Origin: Streptomyces sp. NRRL S-244
Lineage (GTDB): Bacteria > Actinomycetota > Actinomycetes > Streptomycetales > Streptomycetaceae
Direction of reading: 5' to 3'
DNA: 53,652 bases
NCBI RefSeq assembly: GCF_000717915.1
Contig: NZ_JOCX01000046.1
Span: 1 to 53,652, forward strand
Shown here: positions 28,815 to 35,098 of the stretch, piece by piece
Layout of the letters: every line of letters starts with the position of its first letter
How positions within the stretch are numbered: position 1 is the stretch's first letter
Made by a program: the position numbers and the translations under genes
The notes under the pieces: generated by a model
Database searches by the model: none
Told to the model about the DNA's origin: nothing
Seen by the model: the letters and a program-made list of their open reading frames with translations, nothing else

Positions 28815-30151
28815 TGCGAAGCAGCGGCAACGGCAACGGTGGCGGCAACAGGAACAGCAGCGGCGGCGGTGGTGGCGGGCGCGGTAACACCCGCGGCGGC
28901 TCCTCCTCCGGCGGCGGTGGCTACCGCGGCGGCAGCTCCAGCGGTGGAGGCGGCCAGCGCGGCGGCTCCGGCGGCGGTGGCTACCGCGGCGGGAGCTCCG
29001 GCGGCGGCTACAGCGGCGGTGGCGGCTACGGCGGCGGCTCCGGCGCCCCGCGCGACCGGGACCGTGACCGCGACCAGGCCCCGCAGCGGCCCCGCAACCC
29101 CCGCCCCGAGGAGCGCCGCTACGACGTCGGCCCCGAGGGCGAGCGCAGCCGCGGCGGTGCCAAGGCCGGCGGCGGCGGTGCCCGCGGCGCGGGCGACGCC
29201 AGCCGTGGCGGCGGTGCCCGCGGCGACTCGGCGCGCGGCGGTGCCAAGGGCGGTCCCCGCACCTCCAAGACCCCCGGCATCGGCGGGGCCGGCGGCCCGC
29301 GCAGCGGCCCCGGCAGCCGCAGCGGCCAGTCCCGCCCCCGCGAACTGGACGCGCGCATCGAGGAGCGCGTGCGCGACCGGTACGCCGACAAGCCCGTGAT
29401 CAAGACCCCGAAGACCTTCCCGGGCGCCGAGCAGGAAGGCGAGCGCCTGCAGAAGGTGCTCGCCCGCGCCGGCATGGGTTCGCGCCGCGCGTGCGAGGAG
29501 CTCATCGAGCAGGCGCGCGTCGAGGTCAACGGCGAGATCGTGCTGGAGCAGGGCAAGCGCGTCCAGCCGAAGGACGAGATCAAGGTGGACGGCCTGACGG
29601 TCGCCACCCAGTCGTACCTGTTCTTCGCGCTGAACAAGCCCGCCGGCGTCGTCTCCACCATGGAGGACCCGGACGGCCGCCAGTGCCTCGGGGACTACGT
29701 CACCAACCGCGAGACCCGGCTCTTCCACGTCGGCCGGCTCGACACGGAGACCGAGGGCATCATCCTGCTCACCAACCACGGTGAGCTGGCCCACCGCCTC
29801 ACGCACCCGAAGTACGGCGTGAAGAAGACGTACGTGGCCGCCATCACCGGCTCGCTGCCGCGTGACATCGGCAAGCGGCTCAAGGACGGCATCGAGCTGG
29901 AGGACGGGTACGCCCGCGCCGACAACTTCCGCGTGCTGGACCAGGTCGGCAAGAACTACATGGTCGAGGTGACCCTCCACGAGGGCCGCAAGCACATCGT
30001 CCGCCGCATGCTGGCCGAGGCGGGCTTCCCCGTCGACAAGCTCGTCCGGACCTCCTTCGGTCCCATCGAGCTGGGCGACCAGAAGTCCGGCTGGCTGCGC
30101 CGCCTGACCAACACCGAGGTCGGCATGCTCATGCGCGAGGTCGGTCTGTAA
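28814..30151 (+). CDS. RsuA/RluB-family rRNA pseudouridine synthase with long Gly/Ser/Arg-rich N-terminus
   Basis: A 445-residue protein. Residues 1 to ~200 are a Gly/Ser/Arg/Asn-rich low-complexity region (SSGGGGYRGGS-like repeats, then RDRDRDRDQ and RGG-like segments). An S4 domain follows (ERLQKVLARAGMGSRRACEELI, ~208-260). The catalytic domain contains LNKPAGVVSTMEDPDGR and the active-site Asp in HVGRLDTETEGIILLTN, then YVAAITG and HEGRKHIVRRMLAEAGFPV. It would isomerise a uridine in rRNA. The usual family length is about 230-300 residues, so the extension is striking. The gene is translationally coupled to scpB. Confidence 0.9.
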   Translation: MRSSGNGNGGGNRNSSGGGGGGRGNTRGGSSSGGGGYRGGSSSGGGGQRGGSGGGGYRGGSSGGGYSGGGGYGGGSGAPRDRDRDRDQAPQRPRNPRPEERRYDVGPEGERSRGGAKAGGGGARGAGDASRGGGARGDSARGGAKGGPRTSKTPGIGGAGGPRSGPGSRSGQSRPRELDARIEERVRDRYADKPVIKTPKTFPGAEQEGERLQKVLARAGMGSRRACEELIEQARVEVNGEIVLEQGKRVQPKDEIKVDGLTVATQSYLFFALNKPAGVVSTMEDPDGRQCLGDYVTNRETRLFHVGRLDTETEGIILLTNHGELAHRLTHPKYGVKKTYVAAITGSLPRDIGKRLKDGIELEDGYARADNFRVLDQVGKNYMVEVTLHEGRKHIVRRMLAEAGFPVDKLVRTSFGPIELGDQKSGWLRRLTNTEVGMLMREVGL

Positions 30152-30173
30152 CCCCTCGCCCAACGGCTGGGAG

Positions 30174-30209
30174 AAGCCCGCAGTGCCCCCGTGGCACTGC
30201 GGGCTTTTT
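30174..30209 (+). terminator. Intrinsic terminator after the scpA-scpB-rsuA operon
   Basis: A perfect 14-bp stem (aagcccgcagtgcc with its complement) and a 5-base loop are followed by a run of five T residues. It lies 23 bases past the stop and immediately before the pnuC promoter. Confidence 0.92.
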
Positions 30210-30213
30210 CGGC

Positions 30214-30243
30214 TTGTCAGGGACCCTCCCCCCTGTTTATAGT
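30214..30243 (+). promoter_or_regulatory. Promoter of the pnuC-nadR-nrtR-ARH operon
   Basis: TTGTCA (30214-30219) and TATAGT (30238-30243) are separated by 18 bases, a near-ideal vegetative promoter for this genome. The -10 lies within the palindrome at 30236-30258, so a bound repressor would block RNA polymerase. Confidence 0.7.
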
Positions 30244-30258
30244 CAACATGACTATTAA
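30236..30258. promoter_or_regulatory. Probable NrtR operator palindrome
   Basis: The site is a 23-base imperfect palindrome with core TAGTC-AACAT-GACTA and AT-rich arms. It is the only such site in the gap before pnuC, and the operon encodes an NrtR-type regulator. NrtR family members bind AT-rich palindromes upstream of NAD genes; assignment to this NrtR is inference from proximity and overlap with the -10. Confidence 0.7.
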
Positions 30259-30279
30259 AGAACGAGGGGGGCGGCCGTC

Positions 30280-30876
30280 ATGGGCTGGACCGAAATCGTG
30301 GGCTTCGCCACCGGAGCCCTGTGCGTCTGGCTCGTCGCCCGGCAGCACGTCGCGAACTGGCCCATCGGCATCGCGAACAACGTCTTCTTCATCGTGCTCT
30401 TCGCCCAGTCCGGCCTGTACGCCGACGCCGGGCTCCAGATCGTCTTCATCGCCCTCGCCGCGTACGGCTGGTGGTCCTGGACCCACGGGGGTGGACCAGG
30501 AACCGCCGAGGCCCTGCCGGTGCGCCGCACCACGCGCACCGAATGGGCCGTACTGGCCGCGGCGGGGGCGGTGGGGGTGCTCGGGCTCACGCTCCTGCTG
30601 AGCGGGGTCACCGACTCCACCGTCCCGTTCTGGGACGCACTGACCACCGGGCTCTCGCTCATGGCCACGTACGGCCAGTGCCGCAAGCTCGTCGAGTCGT
30701 GGTGGCTGTGGATCGCCGCCGACCTCGTCTACATCCCGCTGTACGCGTACAAGGGGCTGTACCTGACCTCGGCCCTGTACGCCGGCTTCCTCGCGCTCTG
30801 CGTCGTCGGCCTGCTCGGCTGGCGCCGCATGCTGCCCGCGCGCGGCGCCCGTACGGCGGCGGAGGCGACGGCATGA
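30280..30876 (+). CDS. pnuC: PnuC-type nicotinamide riboside transporter
   Basis: A 198-residue membrane protein with about seven hydrophobic segments. PnuC marks include EIVGFATGALCVWLVARQHVANWPIGIANN, the QSGLYADAGLQIVFI segment, YGWWSW, and the late ESWWLWIAADLVYIPLYAYKGLYLT segment. It should move nicotinamide riboside by facilitated diffusion, trapped by phosphorylation inside the cell; the next gene encodes a NadR-like protein. ATG 30280 has AGGGGG nine bases upstream. The stop overlaps nadR as ATGA. It is first in an operon behind the NrtR-type operator. Confidence 0.92.
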   Translation: MGWTEIVGFATGALCVWLVARQHVANWPIGIANNVFFIVLFAQSGLYADAGLQIVFIALAAYGWWSWTHGGGPGTAEALPVRRTTRTEWAVLAAAGAVGVLGLTLLLSGVTDSTVPFWDALTTGLSLMATYGQCRKLVESWWLWIAADLVYIPLYAYKGLYLTSALYAGFLALCVVGLLGWRRMLPARGARTAAEATA

Positions 30877-31961
30877 GCGGCGCGAGGCGCTACGGGCACG
30901 GACTGGTGCTCGGCAAGTTCTACCCGCCGCACGCCGGCCACCACCACCTCGTGCGCACCGCCCAGGAGCAGTGCGAGCGGCTGACCGTGCTGGTGTGCGC
31001 GGCCTCGGTGGAGTCGGTGCCGCTCGCCGACCGGGTGGCGTGGATGCGCGAGGCGCACCCGGGGGCGGAGGTCGTCGGCGCGGTCGACGACATCCCGGTC
31101 GACCTGCACGACCCGGCGGTCTGGGAGGCGCACATGGCGGTCTTCCGGGGCGCGGTGCCGGGGCGCGTCGACGCCGTCTTCACCTCCGAGGAGTACGGGA
31201 CGGAGCTCGCCCGGCGGTTCGGGGCCGAGGAGGTCCGCGTGGACCCGGGCCGTACCCGCTTCCCCGTCTCCGGTACGGCGGTACGGGCGGACCCGGTCGG
31301 GAACTGGGAGTTCCTGGGGCCGGGCGTACGGGCGGCCCTGACCCGGCGGATCGTCGTACTCGGCGCCGAGTCGACCGGTACGACCACCCTGTCGCGGGCG
31401 CTCGCGGCGCACTACCGGGCGCGCGGCGGGGTCTGGGCCGGGACGGGCTGGGTCGCGGAGTACGGGCGCACGTACAGCGAGGAGAAGCTGGCGGCCGCGC
31501 GGGCGGCGGACCCGGCGGCGACCTGGGAGGACGTGTCCTTCCGGTCGGAGGAGTTCCCGGTGATCGCGCGGCGGCAGGACGCGGAGGAGGAGCGGGCGGC
31601 GCGGTCGGGTTCGCCGGTGCTGATCTGCGACACCGACTCCTTCGCGACCGGCATCTGGCACGAGCGGTACACGGGAGGGCGCAGCGAGGAGGTGGAGAAG
31701 ACCGCCGCGCTGACGCACAGGGACCTGTACCTCCTTACGGACCACGCGGACGTGCCGTTCGAGGACGACGGGCTGCGCGACGGCGAGCACCTGAGGCCGT
31801 GGATGACGGACCGCTTCCGCGAGGAACTCACGCGCACGGGCAGGCGTTTCCTGACCGTGCGCGGGGACCGCGCGGCGCGGCTGGCGACGGCCGTCGCGGC
31901 GGTCGACGAACTGCTGGCCGGGGGATGGCAGTTCGCGGACCCCCTGCCGGAGCGCCGATGA
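30873..31961 (+). CDS. nadR: NadR-like NMN adenylyltransferase / ribosylnicotinamide kinase
   Basis: A 362-residue bifunctional protein. The N-terminal nucleotidyltransferase has the HxGH-type motif in GKFYPPHAGHHHL (residues ~15-27) and the VSGTAVR segment in place of the ISSTxxR motif. The C-terminal kinase-like domain starts at about 155, with the P-loop GAESTGTTT (164-172): Thr170 stands where the Walker A lysine is expected. Later segments are WVAEYGRTY, VLICDTDSFATGIWHERYTG and LTDHADVPFEDDGLR. Unlike enterobacterial NadR there is no N-terminal helix-turn-helix. It should convert NR to NMN and then NAD, if the altered P-loop is active. Coupled to both neighbours by ATGA overlaps. Confidence 0.88.
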   Translation: MSGARRYGHGLVLGKFYPPHAGHHHLVRTAQEQCERLTVLVCAASVESVPLADRVAWMREAHPGAEVVGAVDDIPVDLHDPAVWEAHMAVFRGAVPGRVDAVFTSEEYGTELARRFGAEEVRVDPGRTRFPVSGTAVRADPVGNWEFLGPGVRAALTRRIVVLGAESTGTTTLSRALAAHYRARGGVWAGTGWVAEYGRTYSEEKLAAARAADPAATWEDVSFRSEEFPVIARRQDAEEERAARSGSPVLICDTDSFATGIWHERYTGGRSEEVEKTAALTHRDLYLLTDHADVPFEDDGLRDGEHLRPWMTDRFREELTRTGRRFLTVRGDRAARLATAVAAVDELLAGGWQFADPLPERR

Positions 31962-32686
31962 AGGGGTACGACCGGCACGCCTACGAGCCCTTCGCGGTGA
32001 CGGTCGACCTGGCGGTGTTCACGGTCCGCGGCGGGGCGCTGCACGTGCTGCTGATCCGGCGCGGGCAGGAGCCGTACGAAGGCGCCTGGGCCCTCCCGGG
32101 CGGCTTCCTGCTGCCGAGGGAGTCGGCGGAGGCGGCGGCCCGCCGGGAACTGGCCGAGGAGACCGGCCTGTCGGAGGCGGTCGTCGCCTCGCTGCACCTG
32201 GAGCAGCTGCGCACGTACAGCGATCCGGACCGCGATCCGCGGATGCGGGTGGTCTCGGTCGCCTTCGCCGCCCTGGTCCCGGACATGCCGGAGCCGGCGG
32301 CGGAGGGCGGCGGGGACGCGGCGCAGGCGCGCTGGGTGCCGGTGGGGGAGAGCGGGCCGCTGGCCTTCGACCACGCGCGGATCCTGTCCGACGCGCGCTC
32401 CCGCATCGGGGCCAAACTCGAATACACCTGCCTGGCCACGGGGTTCTGCCCGCCCGAGTTCACCCTCGGGGAGCTCCAGTCCGTCTACGAGACCGTCTGG
32501 GGCACCCCCCTGGACCGGCCGAACTTCCGCCGCAAGGTGCTGGCCACGCCCGGCTTCGTCGAGGCCGTGCCGGGGGCGGCCCGGCTGACCGGAGGCCGCG
32601 GCAAACCGGCCGCGCTGTACCGGGCGGGCCCGGCGACGGCCCTCCACCCCCCGCTGCTCCGTCCTACGGAAGGAATCCAGAAATGA
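31958..32686 (+). CDS. nrtR: NrtR-type transcriptional regulator (Nudix plus winged helix)
   Basis: A 242-residue protein. The N-terminal Nudix domain starts YEPFAVTVDLAVFTV. Its box (G49 to L71, PGGFLLPRESAEAAARRELA and then EETGL) keeps every consensus residue of G-x5-E-x7-REU-x-EE-x-GU. The C-terminal winged helix has FTLGELQSVYETVWGTPLDRPNFRRKVL, characteristic of NrtR. NrtR proteins repress NAD genes and are released from DNA by ADP-ribose or related compounds. Here it is inside the operon it probably controls. The ATG overlaps nadR by four bases, and its stop overlaps the next ATG. Confidence 0.9.
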   Translation: MKGYDRHAYEPFAVTVDLAVFTVRGGALHVLLIRRGQEPYEGAWALPGGFLLPRESAEAAARRELAEETGLSEAVVASLHLEQLRTYSDPDRDPRMRVVSVAFAALVPDMPEPAAEGGGDAAQARWVPVGESGPLAFDHARILSDARSRIGAKLEYTCLATGFCPPEFTLGELQSVYETVWGTPLDRPNFRRKVLATPGFVEAVPGAARLTGGRGKPAALYRAGPATALHPPLLRPTEGIQK

Positions 32687-33699
32687 ACCTGCAGAAGCGG
32701 CCGGCGACGGGGGCCCTGCTCGGCCTCGCCCTGGGCGACGCGCTGGGCTTTCCGACGGAGTTCAACGACGTCCCGTCGATCCTGGCGAAGACCGGCCCGT
32801 GGCGCGAGATGCGGCTGCCGAGCCCGGCGATCGTCACGGACGACACCCAGATGACGCTGGCACTGGCGCGCGGCATACGGACGGCGGCGCAGCGCGGCTC
32901 CTTGGACCCTGCTCGGCTCGCGGGCCCGGTCCGGGAGGAGTTCGTGGCCTGGTACCACTCCCCGGAGAACAACAGGGCGCCCGGCAACACCTGCCTGCGA
33001 GCCTGCGGCTTGCTGAACGACCCTTCCCGGGACTGGCGGGACGCGAGCCAGATCGGCTCGAAGGGCTGCGGGGCGAACATGCGGGTGGTCCCGGTGGGCC
33101 TGGTCCCCGGCTGGACGGAGGAGGAGCGCGCCGGTGCGGCCCAGCTCCAGTCGGCCCTCACCCACGGCCACCCGACGGCCCTCGCGGCCTCCGACCTGAC
33201 GGCCCGGGCGGTGTACCTCCTCGCGCAGGGCGCCGAGGTGACGGGCCTGGTCGGGCAGCTGCGCTCGTACGCCCTGCACCACCGCACCCGCTACCACGAG
33301 CGCTGGCTGGGCGACCTCTGGATGCGCACGGCGTCGGACGCGAGCCCGGAGTCCTTCATCGCCCGGGGCTGGGACGACTGCCTGGCCGTCCTGGACCGCC
33401 TGGCGGCGGCCCTTCGAAACCCCTCCCCGGAGACGGACCCGTGCCTGACGACGGGCGACGGCTGGATCGCGGAGGAGGCCCTCGCCACGGCCCTCCAGTG
33501 CTTCCTCCTCTTCCCGGACGCCCCCCTGACGGCCCTGCGCCGCGCGGCCTGCACGAAGGGCGACTCGGACTCCATCGCCTGCCTGGCCGGCGCCTTCGCC
33601 GGCGCCCACCTCGGCCCGGACGTCTGGCCCCGCGACTGGGAGGCCCGCATCGAGTACCGCGAGGAACTCCTCACCTTCGGCACGCTCTGGGACGCCTGA
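32683..33699 (+). CDS. ADP-ribosylglycohydrolase (ARH/DraG family)
   Basis: A 338-residue protein. Family motifs: GALLGLALGDALGFPTEF (residues ~8-25), the metal-binding TDDTQMTLALARG (~59-71), GCGANMRVVPVGL, and the C-terminal metal site KGDSDSIACLAGAFAGAHLG (~283-302). ARH enzymes release ADP-ribose from proteins, nucleic acids or small molecules using two magnesium ions. The acidic ligands appear intact. It is the last gene of the NAD operon, coupled to nrtR by ATGA with AAGGA upstream. Its product, ADP-ribose, is the class of ligand expected for NrtR. Confidence 0.9.
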   Translation: MNLQKRPATGALLGLALGDALGFPTEFNDVPSILAKTGPWREMRLPSPAIVTDDTQMTLALARGIRTAAQRGSLDPARLAGPVREEFVAWYHSPENNRAPGNTCLRACGLLNDPSRDWRDASQIGSKGCGANMRVVPVGLVPGWTEEERAGAAQLQSALTHGHPTALAASDLTARAVYLLAQGAEVTGLVGQLRSYALHHRTRYHERWLGDLWMRTASDASPESFIARGWDDCLAVLDRLAAALRNPSPETDPCLTTGDGWIAEEALATALQCFLLFPDAPLTALRRAACTKGDSDSIACLAGAFAGAHLGPDVWPRDWEARIEYREELLTFGTLWDA

Positions 33700-33710
33700 G
33701 AGAATGAGGC

Positions 33711-34106
33711 ATGAGCAGATTCGCAGAGGTGATCGTGTTGGCGAGGAACGCCGAAGAGGTGATGGAGCCGCTGACCCGGTCGGATAAGAGCCGGGAGTGG
33801 CATCAGCGTTTCACGCGCATCGACGACGGGATGTTCTACGGATCGCGTGTGCCCTCAAAGGAGTGCTACGCGTGGGTCATCCAATTCATGCGTCACAACT
33901 GGCACGGTCTGCTGCCCCACCTCGAATCCCTGCCGTGGCCCAACCCCGAATCGGTCCAAGTGCTCGTGCGCGACGAGGAGGACTCCTGCTTCGGGTTGTG
34001 GATGATCTACGGAGGCTCGCTCGTCGAGGTATCTCTGCCGCACACGAAGCGCGAGCCGTACGCGGCGAGCATCACCGGGCACTTGGCCCGGACCGACGCC
34101 CCCTGA
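33711..34106 (+). CDS. Hypothetical protein, orphan gene next to the RHS toxin tip
   Basis: A 131-residue soluble protein without a recognised domain. It is mixed alpha/beta with several aromatic clusters (YAWVIQFMRHNWHGLL, CFGLWMIYGGSLVEVSLPH). GC is visibly lower than in the upstream operon, suggesting recent acquisition. It starts 11 bases after the ADP-ribosylglycohydrolase stop and might be cotranscribed with it. It ends tail-to-tail with the RHS gene across a shared terminator. An immunity protein for the RHS toxin is conceivable, but immunity genes normally lie on the same strand as the toxin, so this is weak. Confidence 0.65.
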   Translation: MSRFAEVIVLARNAEEVMEPLTRSDKSREWHQRFTRIDDGMFYGSRVPSKECYAWVIQFMRHNWHGLLPHLESLPWPNPESVQVLVRDEEDSCFGLWMIYGGSLVEVSLPHTKREPYAASITGHLARTDAP

Positions 34107-34112
34107 GTGCGA

Positions 34113-34158
34113 GGGGGCCCCGCACCTCTCGCAAGCACGGGAGGTGCGGGGCCCGGGT
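34113..34158. terminator. Bidirectional hairpin between the orphan gene and the RHS gene
   Basis: A perfect 14-bp stem (gggccccgcacctc with its complement) and a 12-base loop lie between convergent stops at 34106 and 34185. Confidence 0.85.
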
Positions 34159-34184
34159 TCTCATACGGGTGTCAGAAGGCGTCC

Positions 34185-35098
34185 TCAGGCACAGCCCGGG
34201 TAGGGGCGGGTGGGGTCACAGACGTTCGATTTGGTGGAGAAGAAGGGATCGCTCATTCCGTCGGACACGCCGAGCGGATCAACGGAGTCCTTGAACATTT
34301 CCCAGCCTCCCTGGACCCAGCCGTATTCGCGGACGTATCCGGGTGCTTGGGCCACGGCCAGAACGCCACCGACCAGTCCGAAGCCACGGACCTTGGAGCC
34401 CTTCGGCTCCTTGGGTATTCCCCTGGCGGAGGGCACCGTCGGGGTGGCCGTCCGTCGTGAGTCGAAGTCCCCCGTCGGGCTGATGATCCTGACTCTGTCG
34501 TCGTCCTTGTACATTTCGGCCAGCTCCTGCGCCTGAGCCATGTCCTGGGCGACGAAGACGACGTGGTTCGTCTGGTTCTTTCCTGCCGGATCCATTTTGT
34601 TGTTTATGGTATCGGCCGCCTCCTTAATGGTTTTCCCCGACGTGGCCTCGTACGAATCGACGTCGATGATCTGGCCGTTCTTCCAGGTGACCTTGACGAA
34701 GTCGGCAGTTGTGCCGGCCTTCACCGGGTTCCCGTCGGCATCGAAGATGGGAGCGTTCTTTCCGACGGTGGTTCCGTCCTCACCCCCCGCCGCCGTGTCG
34801 TCCTGCGAGAGGTACATCGAGCCGCTCCCGGTTTTCGGGTCGTAGTACAGCCCGGCCCTTCGGAGATCGTCGTTGATCACCTGGAACGCTTGCTTCGATG
34901 CATCGTTGTCGGGCACGCCATTGATCACGTGGGGTACGCCCTGGCGGTCATAGACCTTCGTGATGTTGTTCTTCTTCGGGCTGCCCACGGTAATCAGGGG
35001 CGTCTTCTCTTGGACGTGCCTGAGAACCTGCTTGCCCTTCTTGTTCTCGCAGTCAAGCGGATTGTCTTTGCAGTAATCCGCTAGGTCGAGGTCCCGCA
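34185..35098 (-). other. Variable C-terminal toxin-like tip of the RHS protein
   Basis: After the RHS core end (NPITHSDPTGL) the composition changes: GC falls and Lys, Asn and Asp rise. The ~300-residue tip contains TTADFVKVTWKNGQIIDVDS, then a TNHVVFVAQDMAQAQELAEM region with alternating strand and helix. It ends in a hydrophobic, Gly-rich stretch (FGLVGGVLAVAQAPGY) and a cysteine-containing terminus. In polymorphic toxins this is where the released effector lies. I do not recognise the family; a nuclease is one possibility. Confidence 0.55.
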
